Origin: Brevibacillus humidisoli
GTDB taxonomy: Bacteria > Bacillota > Bacilli > Brevibacillales > Brevibacillaceae
Length of the DNA: 64,000 nt
Assembly: GCF_020923435.1 (NCBI RefSeq)
Contig: NZ_CP087263.1
Location: 1,631,970-1,695,969, forward strand
Reading direction: 5' to 3'
This document shows, piece after piece, positions 1 to 8,169 of the stretch. The first letter of the stretch is position 1. Every line of letters begins with the position of its first letter. Below the pieces are notes generated by a model. It searched no databases. It worked only from the letters and a program-made list of their open reading frames with translations, and was not told where the DNA came from. The translations under genes were made by a program, and so were the position numbers.

Positions 1-52
1 ACCAAGCAGAGAGGATAACCGGGTCGATCGGCGGGGGGAGCGGCCAGCGGCA

Positions 53-661
53 GTGATTCTTGCGGCTGGCATGGCCAGCCGGATGGGACTGCCGAAATCA
101 TTGCTGCCACTGGGGGAAAAGACGATGCTGCAGCATGTGGTGGAAATCGCTGTCGCACATGGATGCCGACCCGTCGTGCTGGTTCTGGGTCATGCGGCGG
201 AGGAACTGCGGTCTTCCCTGCCCCCCGATCTGATGTTGAGGGTACGGACGGTGTACAATCCGCTGTTCCACCTCGGTCTGTCTACCTCACTCAAAGTAGG
301 TCTTTCCTCTGTTCCGATTCGTCATCCCTGCTACATCATGCTGGCTGACCAGCCGCTGGTTACGGATGAACTGTTGAAAGCCCTGCTCACCACGTACTGC
401 CTTACGGGGGGGAAAACCGTACGGCTGCAGTATCGCGGGCAGCCGGCACACCCGGTGCTGCTCTCGCCAAAGGTACGTGCACAGGCGTTTGCCATCAGCG
501 GAGATCGAGGGTTGGGCGAACTGCTTGAGAAGAGTCCTGAAGTGGTTACACTGTCCGTTGCTGACAGGTGGGCCGTGTTTGACGTAGATACACAGCGTGA
601 CTATGCCTTGTTGAGGAGTGTATACGGGAGGAGAAAGCATGCAAAGCTACGTGCCGATTGA
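53..661 (+). CDS. pucB: MobA-like molybdenum cofactor nucleotidyltransferase, xanthine dehydrogenase maturase
   Basis: This 202-residue protein belongs to the MobA/MocA nucleotidyltransferase family, which adds CMP or GMP to molybdopterin so that the cofactor can enter a molybdenum hydroxylase. The opening ILAAG(x)ASRMGLPKSLLPL matches the family nucleotide-binding signature, and LADQPLV matches the metal-binding segment. It is the first gene of an operon with all xanthine dehydrogenase subunits, which supports the maturation role. The GTG at 53 is the only plausible start seen, but the frame stays open to the window edge and family members normally have about five residues before VILAAG, so the true start may lie upstream. 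Its 3' end overlaps the next gene by 23 bp. Confidence 0.85.
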   Translation: MILAAGMASRMGLPKSLLPLGEKTMLQHVVEIAVAHGCRPVVLVLGHAAEELRSSLPPDLMLRVRTVYNPLFHLGLSTSLKVGLSSVPIRHPCYIMLADQPLVTDELLKALLTTYCLTGGKTVRLQYRGQPAHPVLLSPKVRAQAFAISGDRGLGELLEKSPEVVTLSVADRWAVFDVDTQRDYALLRSVYGRRKHAKLRAD

Positions 662-1121
662 GATGGTGCTAAATGGCAGCCGAGTGCCGTGTACGGTAGA
701 AGCTGATCAGACATTGGTCGACTTTCTCCGACAGCAGAGGGGATTAACCGGGACCCACATTGGCTGCGATACGGTTTCCTGCGGGGCATGCACTGTGCTG
801 CTGGACGGTAGAGCGGTGAAATCATGCAGCGTACTGGCCGTTCAGTGCGACCAACGTGAGGTGCTGACAGTCGAGGGATTGCGTGATGACGATTTCCCCA
901 TGCTGCGGCAAGCCTTCCAGGAATGCTTTGCGATCCAATGCGGGTTTTGTACGCCCGGTTTTCTGCTCACGTCAGCCGAGTTGATCAGAGCAGGCAAGCC
1001 GATGGACAGGAAGCAAATCGCTGAACAATTGACGGGAAACTACTGCCGCTGTACCGGCTATCAGCCAATTCTGAATGCGATTGAGCAGGTACTCCATCGT
1101 CTCGATGGTGAGCAGCGATGA
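639..1121 (+). CDS. pucE: Xanthine dehydrogenase-type 2Fe-2S subunit
   Basis: This is the small iron-sulfur subunit of a three-subunit molybdenum hydroxylase, which carries electrons from the molybdenum site to FAD. The N-terminal ferredoxin domain has the CDTVSCGACTVLLDG...C cluster motif and the C-terminal helical domain has CGFCTPG and CRCTGY, so both [2Fe-2S] sites are complete. At 160 residues it is of normal family length. I chose the ATG at 639 because GGGAGGAG lies just upstream; an in-frame GTG at 618 lacks such a site. It overlaps the maturase genes on both sides, indicating translational coupling. Confidence 0.93.
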   Translation: MQSYVPIEMVLNGSRVPCTVEADQTLVDFLRQQRGLTGTHIGCDTVSCGACTVLLDGRAVKSCSVLAVQCDQREVLTVEGLRDDDFPMLRQAFQECFAIQCGFCTPGFLLTSAELIRAGKPMDRKQIAEQLTGNYCRCTGYQPILNAIEQVLHRLDGEQR

Positions 1122-2248
1122 TGCACGTGTATCGACAACTGCTGGCGGCGTGGGAGGCAGGTAACGAGGTGATCCTGGCCTCCGTTGTGCAGACATGTGG
1201 ATCGACGTATCGCAAAGTGGGGGCGGAGATGATCGTCGATCGTTCCGGCAACTGTTGGGGACAGCTTAGCGGCGGCTGTTTGGAGCAGGACATCGTCGAG
1301 CGTTGTTTGCAGCTATTACATACGGAGAAGCCGTTTCAACTCGTTGAGTACCTTCGATACTCCACTCTCGATCCGTTTGCCGATGATCAGTCCGGCTGCA
1401 ACGGTGACATGCGCATTTTGCTGACGCGCACAGACTGGCTGCAGCCGTACCGGAGTGAGCTGGAGCGGGCACTGGAGCAGGAGTTGGCGATCTCCCATCT
1501 GATTGTACTTGACGGTCCTGCCGAACTCGTTGGCGTCCGGGCCTTCTTCATCGATGGATGTCCGATCCATACCGACCGGGGAAGCGAGTGGTTCATACAG
1601 TCATTGCCTGCATCTGGTCTATCAGGGTTGTCAACCGATGAAAAAACAGGTGCTGTCTACTACCGGCAGCAAGTGCCGCCAATCCGCAAACTGCTGCTGG
1701 CAGGAGCGGGAAATGATACGATCCCAGTCGTTCGCTTTGCCACGGCGATCGGATATCAAGTCCATCTGTGTGACTTCCGCTCGGCCTATCTGGAGCCGAA
1801 TCGGTTTGCTGCTGCAGATGTAGTGCTGCATCAGATCGGACGCAATCGGAATGATTGGGACGGATTGCTGGCCCGCTTTTCTCCTCATACACCATTCGTG
1901 GCGATGAGCCACCATCTAGAGTACGACCGGCTGAGCGTAGAAGCGGCCCTGCAGCGGGGGCTTCGCTACATTGGCGTGCTAGGGAACAAATCCCGCTTGC
2001 GTTTGTTCGCAGCCGACATCCTACCCGAACAAGCGGAGAGGATCCACTGTCCGGTCGGACTGCCGATTGGAGCCGAGACGCCGGAGGAGATTGCCTTAAG
2101 TATTGTGAGTCAGGTGCTTTCTTTTCAAAACAGGCCGGGAAGGAGGCAGGGCGATGGAAGCGAAGCAGAGCAAACCATACAAAGACAAACCAATCCTGCG
2201 GAGCGAGGACAGCCGGTTTCTCAGCGGAAAGGGACGATACTTGGCTGA
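1118..2248 (+). CDS. pucA: XdhC/CoxI-family maturation factor
   Basis: XdhC-type proteins bind the molybdenum cofactor, help its sulfuration and insert it into xanthine dehydrogenase. The N-terminal XdhC domain (about residues 1-70) shows the QTCGSTYRKVGAEM and LSGGCLEQD motifs. A Rossmann-like domain follows near residue 190 (LLLAGAGNDTIPVVRFA), and the VLGNKSR and HCPVGLPIGAETPEEIALSI segments are typical of the family C-terminus. The start codon overlaps the stop of the 2Fe-2S gene. The last 30 or so residues are unusual: the frame reads 95 bp into the Mo-subunit gene and this tail has no family character, so a stop codon has probably been lost in this lineage. Confidence 0.88.
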   Translation: MMHVYRQLLAAWEAGNEVILASVVQTCGSTYRKVGAEMIVDRSGNCWGQLSGGCLEQDIVERCLQLLHTEKPFQLVEYLRYSTLDPFADDQSGCNGDMRILLTRTDWLQPYRSELERALEQELAISHLIVLDGPAELVGVRAFFIDGCPIHTDRGSEWFIQSLPASGLSGLSTDEKTGAVYYRQQVPPIRKLLLAGAGNDTIPVVRFATAIGYQVHLCDFRSAYLEPNRFAAADVVLHQIGRNRNDWDGLLARFSPHTPFVAMSHHLEYDRLSVEAALQRGLRYIGVLGNKSRLRLFAADILPEQAERIHCPVGLPIGAETPEEIALSIVSQVLSFQNRPGRRQGDGSEAEQTIQRQTNPAERGQPVSQRKGTILG

Positions 2249-4511
2249 CCTGTCGTTCCCTGATGCCTACCACGTCGCCTTTGTGCGAAGCAGCGAGGCC
2301 CATGCCCAGATTGTTGAGATCTCCACAGAAGCCGCTCGACTGCCTGGGGTGATCGGAGTCTACAGCGGGACCGACCTTGAGCCGTCACTGGGGCAGGTGC
2401 CGATGGTCTGGCCGATTGAAGGATTGCAAAATCCCGGACATCCTCTGCTGGCAACAGAGAAAGTCCGCTTTCCCGGCGAGCCGATCGCGATGGTGATCGC
2501 TGATTCAGAGAAAACAGCCCGTCTAGCCGCAAAGCGGGTACAAGTCAGCTACCGCCCGTTGCCGGCAGTGGCAAGTCTGCTGCAGGCGATCAGCGATCAG
2601 GGAAAGGAAGTGCAGGTCCATCCGGGGATAGATGACAATATCGCCTTTCGCTGGGAGCGGGAATACGGAGACCGACAGGCGATTGAGAGTGCCGACGCTT
2701 CGTTTTCGCAGCGGTTGATCGTTCCCCGGGTGGCGCCACTGCCGCTCGAACCTAGAGGAGTAGTGGCCCGTTATGACCGGGAAGACGATTTCCTGCACGT
2801 CTGGTCGTCCACTCAGTTTCCGCACGTCCTGCGCCTTTCGTTGGCTGCTGTCCTGCCCCACCCGGAGTCGCGGATCGCTGTGACCAGTCCCGATGTGGGC
2901 GGCGCTTTCGGCGGAAAAATGAACGTCTACCGTGAAGAACTGCTGGTCGCCTACTTCGCCAAACGGCTTGGCATCACGCTTCGCTATCAGGAAACCCGTA
3001 CCGAAAACTTCATGGCCATGACGCACGGTCGCGACCAGATCCAGGACGTTCGCGTCTACCATACCCGCCGCGGCAGGCTGCTTGGGCTGGACGTGACATT
3101 GCATGCCAATATGGGCGCCTATCTGCAGGCAGCCACACCCGGCATGCCGCTGTTTACGGCTCAGATGTTGTCGGGCTGCTACCGGATTCCCTATATAAAG
3201 GTACGGGTACAAGGGTATTACACGAATCAGGCCTACACCGACGCCTACCGGGGGGCAGGTCGTCCGGAAGCCGTTTATCTGGTTGAGCGGATCGTCGATA
3301 TGGTTGCGCGAAAGTGCGGAAAAGACCCTCTCGCGGTCCGGTTGCGCAACTTTATCAGCAAAAAGGAGTTCCCCTATCAGGTCGTCACCGGCCTGCGATA
3401 CGACTCCGGCGATTACCGTCAGGCGCTGAAAACAGCGGTCCAAAAGAGCCGTCTGAAGCACTGGCGTGACGTACAGCGGGCCAGGCGCGGGCGAGGCGAC
3501 AGGCATCAGATCGGGATCGGCATCTCCAGCTATGTGGAGTTTTGCGGGAACAGCCCGTCCCCGCATCATGCTGCACTCGGTTTGATGACGGGTGGATTTG
3601 ATACGGCTGTCATCCGGGTTCATCCGACAGGAGCGGTCACCGTCATCTCCGGTTCCTGTCCGTCCGGGCAGGGACACCATACGGTCTGGTCGATGCTGGT
3701 AGAACGTACGCTGGGTGTTTCCCGCGAGCACGTGATGGTGGTGACCGGGACCACTGTGCATGCTCCCTGGGGCGGGGGCACGTTTGGCAGCCGGAGCGCG
3801 GCGGTTGCTGGAAGTGCGATCTACCAAGCCTGTGAACGGTTGATCGCCAAGGGGCGACGATACTTGGCGCACCTCTGGCAGCAGGACGGCAGTCAGATTT
3901 CCTTTAGCGGAGGCAGTTATCACTGCGGAATTCACAAGATTAGTCTGATGGAAGTGGCACAGCGTCTCTATCTCGCTCACGATCTGCCCGCCGGCATGGA
4001 ACCTGGCCTGGAAGCGACGGTCTTTTACGAGCCAACCTCTTACACGTATCCGTCCGGTACTCACATCTGCATCGTTGAAGTGGATACAGACACCGGCCAG
4101 CCAACGATCCTGCAGTATACGGCTGTAGATGACTGCGGGCGGGTGCTGCATGAGCAGATCGCCGCCGGACAGATCGTCGGAGGCATCGTGCAGGGAATCG
4201 GAGCCGCCCTGTATGAACAAATCGTACAGGACGAGCAGACGGGTCAGCTCATCACCGATTCCTTTCGCTCCTATCACCTGCCAAAAGCGGCGGATGTTCC
4301 GCCGATCAGCACAGAACACGTGTCTACGCCGACGCCCGTCAATCCGCTCGGAGTAAAGGGTGTCGGAGAGTCGGGAACGATAGCCGCCCATCCCGCCGTG
4401 ATCAACGCGATTGTTGACGCGCTCTCCAACTATGGTGTCGAGCATGTCGATATACCGGCTTCGCCGGAAAAGTTGTGGCAGCTATGCCAGACAGGGAGGG
4501 AACAGAGATGA
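2154..4511 (+). CDS. pucD: Xanthine dehydrogenase-type molybdenum-binding subunit
   Basis: This 785-residue protein is the catalytic subunit of a molybdenum hydroxylase (xanthine oxidase family). The a/b hammerhead domain lies near residues 20-130, followed by the Mo-cofactor domains with GGAFGGKM (about 248), YRGAGRPE, and the C-terminal GVKGVGESG, whose glutamate is the usual catalytic base. The start has AAGGAGG seven bases upstream. The family hydroxylates purines, but also nicotinate, quinolines, pterins and aldehydes, and the substrate cannot be read from the motifs seen here. It overlaps its neighbours on both sides, the upstream overlap being exceptionally long at 95 bp. Confidence 0.93.
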   Translation: MEAKQSKPYKDKPILRSEDSRFLSGKGRYLADLSFPDAYHVAFVRSSEAHAQIVEISTEAARLPGVIGVYSGTDLEPSLGQVPMVWPIEGLQNPGHPLLATEKVRFPGEPIAMVIADSEKTARLAAKRVQVSYRPLPAVASLLQAISDQGKEVQVHPGIDDNIAFRWEREYGDRQAIESADASFSQRLIVPRVAPLPLEPRGVVARYDREDDFLHVWSSTQFPHVLRLSLAAVLPHPESRIAVTSPDVGGAFGGKMNVYREELLVAYFAKRLGITLRYQETRTENFMAMTHGRDQIQDVRVYHTRRGRLLGLDVTLHANMGAYLQAATPGMPLFTAQMLSGCYRIPYIKVRVQGYYTNQAYTDAYRGAGRPEAVYLVERIVDMVARKCGKDPLAVRLRNFISKKEFPYQVVTGLRYDSGDYRQALKTAVQKSRLKHWRDVQRARRGRGDRHQIGIGISSYVEFCGNSPSPHHAALGLMTGGFDTAVIRVHPTGAVTVISGSCPSGQGHHTVWSMLVERTLGVSREHVMVVTGTTVHAPWGGGTFGSRSAAVAGSAIYQACERLIAKGRRYLAHLWQQDGSQISFSGGSYHCGIHKISLMEVAQRLYLAHDLPAGMEPGLEATVFYEPTSYTYPSGTHICIVEVDTDTGQPTILQYTAVDDCGRVLHEQIAAGQIVGGIVQGIGAALYEQIVQDEQTGQLITDSFRSYHLPKAADVPPISTEHVSTPTPVNPLGVKGVGESGTIAAHPAVINAIVDALSNYGVEHVDIPASPEKLWQLCQTGREQR

Positions 4512-5317
4512 ATCAGATGAAGTACGCGGCTCCCTGTTCGCTGGCGGAAGCAACAGAGCTTCTGTCCTTTCATCCAGATGCGGTTTTGCTCTCTGGCGGT
4601 CAGGTGGTGATCAATCAGCTGAGCAGAATGGAGATTGTGCCGACAAGTTTGATTGACTTAGGGCGGATTGCGGAACTCGCTCGGCTCAAAGAAAGCGCCG
4701 ATCAGCTGTGGATTGGAGCGTGTGTCACCCATGCCCAACTGTCGGCCAGCACAGCTGTCAGACATTGCTTGCCTGCGTTGACAGAAGCGGCCACCATCAT
4801 CGCTGATCTGCAGGTGCGAAACCGGGCGACAGTCGGAGGGACGGCTGCTTACGGAGATTCCTGGGGTGACTACTGGCCCGTCCTGTACGCGGCAGACGGT
4901 TTCATCCAACTCGTTTCCCGAGAGGGGGAGAGGGACGTGCCTGTTCGAGACTGGCTTTCCGGGCGGTACCGTACCAACTTGCGAAGCGGCGAGATCATAA
5001 AGTGGGTAGTGGTAAACAAAAGCCGCCGCAGTCGGTTTTACAAGCAACCGATCAGGATGGGCGAAACCGTTTGCGCCGCCTTGGCCCAATTGGAAAACGG
5101 CGAGCTTCGGCTGGCAGTCAGCGGCATCACCGCGCTGCCTCTGGTGGTGACGTTCTCGCCTAGAGCCGGAACCGTTTTGCGCAGACAGGAGAGCAAACGT
5201 GTCGAGCAGGTGATCGCATCGGTTCGGGAACCGTCGGCGACGCCTTATAAAAAACATATCGCCCAGCGGCTCGCTCAGCGCTTACTGGATGAGCATCTGG
5301 CGGAGGAAGCGAGATGA
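4508..5317 (+). CDS. pucC: Xanthine dehydrogenase-type FAD-binding subunit
   Basis: This 269-residue protein is the medium subunit, which takes electrons from the iron-sulfur subunit onto FAD. It has the CO dehydrogenase flavoprotein N-terminal fold, with AAPCSLAEATELL near the start, LLSGGQVVINQL for FAD pyrophosphate binding, and the VRNRATVGGTAAYGDSWGDY motif, followed by a smaller C-terminal domain. The ATG at 4508 overlaps the stop of the Mo-subunit gene and is preceded by GGGAGGG. Its own stop overlaps the start of the downstream ketoacyl synthase gene in an ATGA arrangement, so the oxidase operon and the cluster are probably co-translated. Confidence 0.9.
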   Translation: MNQMKYAAPCSLAEATELLSFHPDAVLLSGGQVVINQLSRMEIVPTSLIDLGRIAELARLKESADQLWIGACVTHAQLSASTAVRHCLPALTEAATIIADLQVRNRATVGGTAAYGDSWGDYWPVLYAADGFIQLVSREGERDVPVRDWLSGRYRTNLRSGEIIKWVVVNKSRRSRFYKQPIRMGETVCAALAQLENGELRLAVSGITALPLVVTFSPRAGTVLRRQESKRVEQVIASVREPSATPYKKHIAQRLAQRLLDEHLAEEAR

Positions 5318-6279
5318 GAACGACGGCCCATCAAAGTGAATCGGGTTTTCAGGGAGTATGCGGGATCGCCGATTTCTCCATTTATATACCCGAAGAGAGG
5401 GTGACACTGGACCGGGTAGCCGAGATGATCCGAGAAAGCGGCTATTCGTTCTCGGAAGAAGATCTCAACCGGTTCAGAGATGCTTATCGATTCCACAGCG
5501 TGCCGATCGAACGGGAGCGATGTTTGGAAGAGATGATTGTGGAAGCATGTGCACCGCTTCTCTCGCGCCTCCAGCAGAAACAGAAGCGGGTTGACAAACT
5601 GGTTTTTTTGCGCACGTCCCAACTCTATTGGCATGATCGCAACCTGTTTCGCAAGCTGATTCACGACTACGGCCTGCAGCAGACTCATGTGCTTTCCGTG
5701 TCACAGCACAACTGCGCTTCTTTTCACCTCGCGCTGCGTGTCTGTCAAAACTTGTTTTCCAGTCAACCGGATTTGCAGGGGATTCTGTTGGTTGCCGCCG
5801 ACAAGGCGTTTCATCCTTCGCTCAGAAGGATCCCTGATTCCCTGCTTGGAGATTGTGCCAGTGCCTGTTACCTGGAGCGTGGATGTTCGGAGCATCAATT
5901 GCTGCACGTGCTCAATCTGGTTGATCCAAAGGCTGATCCGGACGATGTAGACTGGTTCAATACAACCTATTACTTTGCGATTCGGCAAATGCTGCTGCGA
6001 CTGTTAAAAGAGACGGATCTGCAACTGGAGGACATCCGTTTGCTGATCGGGGGCAACGTCAACCAACGAACCTGGGAACGAATGGCGGAAATGCTCAATC
6101 TGCCGATCGAGCGTTTCTATACGCAGACGATCCCGGAAGTTGGGCACCTGTACGGTTCTGATCTTCTGTACAATCTGATGAGTGCCGGACGTGACGGGCT
6201 GATCCGTCGCAGCGATTTCTACGTGACGATCTCGATTGGGTTGGGGGGGATGTACGGTTGTGCGCTGCATCGCTGCTAG
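5314..6279 (+). CDS. Beta-ketoacyl synthase III-like enzyme with catalytic Cys
   Basis: This 321-residue thiolase-fold protein resembles FabH-type ketoacyl synthases, which condense an acyl-CoA or acyl carrier substrate with a second acyl unit. The nucleophile is recognisable as Cys134 in SQHNCASFHLAL, and GDCASACYLER matches the family core strand. The other catalytic positions depart from FabH: the usual histidine of PHQAN appears as GGNVN (residues 246-250), and the usual asparagine appears as His278 in GHLYGSD. A Cys-His pair without Asn is known from PqsC-type and related KASIII enzymes. The next gene encodes a paralogue without the Cys. Substrates are unknown. Confidence 0.85.
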   Translation: MRTTAHQSESGFQGVCGIADFSIYIPEERVTLDRVAEMIRESGYSFSEEDLNRFRDAYRFHSVPIERERCLEEMIVEACAPLLSRLQQKQKRVDKLVFLRTSQLYWHDRNLFRKLIHDYGLQQTHVLSVSQHNCASFHLALRVCQNLFSSQPDLQGILLVAADKAFHPSLRRIPDSLLGDCASACYLERGCSEHQLLHVLNLVDPKADPDDVDWFNTTYYFAIRQMLLRLLKETDLQLEDIRLLIGGNVNQRTWERMAEMLNLPIERFYTQTIPEVGHLYGSDLLYNLMSAGRDGLIRRSDFYVTISIGLGGMYGCALHRC

Positions 6280-7310
6280 GCATCAAGGGGTGGAACCGAC
6301 CGGAGCGATTGTTCCTGTCCATCGTAGGGATGCATGTTCCCTCGACACACGAGGGTTCATCGCCGCGAACACACCCTAGTGATGATCGGCATAACAACCC
6401 GCTTCACTGGCTGTATGAAGATAACCGGCAAAGCGGGCGTACATCCCGCGAAGTCCAATCGATACAGGGGACAAATCTAGGTGAGCGAATCCCGGTTTAC
6501 AGCGGCGGCAGTCATTCTGATTTAGCGTTGGAGCTGCTTGACAGCAAGCGGGATCAGCTGCCGCTGCCGGAGATTGATCTGTTTCTGTATGCTCACGAGT
6601 CAGTGGAGGCGAGCGATAGTGTGCTTCCTGCTTTGAAGATTAGAAATATTCTGGGAATGAGGCGTTGTCTCCCCTTTTCGCTTGGATTTCAAGGCAGTTT
6701 GGCCAGTTTGTCAGCCATGGAGATTGCGGATGCTTTTATCAGGGTGGAGTCAGTCAGAAGACTGCTTTTGGTGACGGTTGATTGCATCGTGCCACCGTTT
6801 CCCCGCTCCGTACATAGCGGTTATCCCAAAGGGGACAGTGCCGCTGGCATCCTGCTTGCCAGCGGCTGTGGCGATTATCAGGTGGCTGGGTATCGGATCA
6901 TGCCACACTGCCTTCCGAAACCAGTCCAGCAGTGGGATGTGTCCGATTACGAAGAAGCGGAGCAGCAGCTGATTCAGTTGGCAGCAGCGCTGATCGACGA
7001 GCTGACAGGCGGTACACCGCGGCCTGATTGGCTGGTGGTTCAGTCGGTCTCTGCAGCGTTTACCGCTGCCTTGTGTCAGATGGCTGACTCCTTCAACATA
7101 ACGGTTAAGCTGCGTCAGGGATGGGAGCAGGTAAACTTGCTCGGAAGTGATCCCATTGTTACCCTGCGGCAGATGGAAGAGCTTGGGGAGGTGTGGGATG
7201 GCCAATGGATTGTTATGCTCTGGGCCAGCATCGATCACGGATTGGGTGCCGTCCTGCTGCGGAAAACGGAACAAGCATCGTCAGCGGTGCTTGAGGAGAA
7301 TGGAGGTTGA
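6258..7310 (+). CDS. KASIII-like paralogue with Gln at the Cys position
   Basis: This 350-residue protein aligns by eye with the preceding KASIII enzyme. The segment LPFSLGFQGSLASLSAMEIA sits where the nucleophile elbow should be, with Gln145 in place of the catalytic Cys. GDSAAGILLA matches the core strand, and NLLGSDPI matches the C-terminal GHLYGSD segment but without the His. It should therefore not catalyse condensation alone. The known parallels are PqsB (inactive partner of PqsC) and the Cys-to-Gln chain-length factors of type II polyketide synthases. The TTG at 6258 has a G-rich site upstream and overlaps the previous gene; TTG 6309 and ATG 6330 are alternatives. Confidence 0.75.
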   Translation: MCAASLLGIKGWNRPERLFLSIVGMHVPSTHEGSSPRTHPSDDRHNNPLHWLYEDNRQSGRTSREVQSIQGTNLGERIPVYSGGSHSDLALELLDSKRDQLPLPEIDLFLYAHESVEASDSVLPALKIRNILGMRRCLPFSLGFQGSLASLSAMEIADAFIRVESVRRLLLVTVDCIVPPFPRSVHSGYPKGDSAAGILLASGCGDYQVAGYRIMPHCLPKPVQQWDVSDYEEAEQQLIQLAAALIDELTGGTPRPDWLVVQSVSAAFTAALCQMADSFNITVKLRQGWEQVNLLGSDPIVTLRQMEELGEVWDGQWIVMLWASIDHGLGAVLLRKTEQASSAVLEENGG

Positions 7311-7314
7311 TAGG

Positions 7315-8031
7315 ATGAGAGTAGCTGCCGTTAGTGCTGATCTAACCCTTCCCTTTCTGGTAAGGGAATCTTTACGTGCAACAGGGGCAGATGTGCTCCA
7401 CCTGGGCGATCTTTCCTCATTGGTCTGCCTGTTGAAAGAAGGCTTCTCCTTTCACAGTATCGTCTGGTTTGTTCCTGCCTTGGGCCATGATCAGATTTTA
7501 TTCTGTGAACGACTGATCAACGATTATCCCGGCCTGCGCCTGATGCTAATCACGGAGGATATACGAGAACATCCGCTGGCAGACAGGTTGGCCCAAAAAG
7601 TAGAAGTGCTGCACCGTTCTGGGCAGGAGGACGCACAGGTGGATGCGATCCGCCGGTTTCTGGTGGCAGCGGACAGGCCGGTCAAAGCATGTCACCCCGT
7701 GACGGACAATGAAATCGTACTCATGCCAGGAATTATCCTCAATCTCGACCTCAAGTACCTGGACAACCATGGTCAAATCTACTCGCTGCCTGGCAAGGAG
7801 TTTGAACTGCTTCAGTACTTCTTGAAGAACCGGGGGCGGTTTGTGACGATCAAAGATATCTTGCTGTCTGTCTGGGACGAGTATACCTCTCCGGAAAATG
7901 CCCGCCAGTATATCTTTAAACTGCGGCGCAAGCTGTATTCGAAACAGACCGACTGCAATCTGATCATCCATCGCAAAGGAATCGGCTACACGCTTTTGCA
8001 GGAGGATACCCGCTTTCTGGTCAACTACTGA
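7315..8031 (+). CDS. Winged-helix (OmpR/PhoB-type) regulator with degenerate receiver
   Basis: The C-terminal half (about residues 150-235) is a typical OmpR/PhoB winged-helix domain: LPGKEFELLQYFLKNRGRFV, then LRRKLYSKQ in the recognition region and IIHRKGIGYTL in the wing. The N-terminal half has receiver-like alternation of strands and helices, but the acidic pair near the N-terminus and the phosphorylatable aspartate are missing (SIVWFVPALG where the Asp should be). It therefore probably responds to something other than phosphotransfer, and no partner kinase lies next to it. The ATG at 7315 is preceded by GGAGG. It is a likely pathway-specific regulator of this arm. Confidence 0.75.
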   Translation: MRVAAVSADLTLPFLVRESLRATGADVLHLGDLSSLVCLLKEGFSFHSIVWFVPALGHDQILFCERLINDYPGLRLMLITEDIREHPLADRLAQKVEVLHRSGQEDAQVDAIRRFLVAADRPVKACHPVTDNEIVLMPGIILNLDLKYLDNHGQIYSLPGKEFELLQYFLKNRGRFVTIKDILLSVWDEYTSPENARQYIFKLRRKLYSKQTDCNLIIHRKGIGYTLLQEDTRFLVNY

Positions 8032-8043
8032 TGGCGAACGCCG

Positions 8044-8083
8044 GGCCGTCCGCAGATCGTTGATGCGCACAGTCTGGACGGCC
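8044..8083. repeat. Inverted repeat GGCCGTCC / GGACGGCC
   Basis: Two perfect 8-base arms (8044-8051 and 8076-8083) are separated by 24 bases, just after the winged-helix regulator gene and before the PhyH gene. No T-run follows, so it is not a standard terminator. It could be an attenuating hairpin or an operator; sequence alone does not decide. A TACAAT at 8125-8130 may be a promoter -10 element for the downstream gene, without a convincing -35. Confidence 0.4.
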
Positions 8084-8169
8084 GAGTGTCAAGGAAAGCC
8101 GAGAAAATCGGATGATTCCCTTCGTACAATCAAAGTATCATGACGAAATGCAAATGAAGAGGTGAGCAC

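Noticed and set aside
2523-4445. A 640-codon open frame on the minus strand opposite the Mo-subunit gene
   Set aside because: The plus-strand protein has all family motifs, while the antisense frame has none; such long antisense frames are common in G+C-rich DNA.
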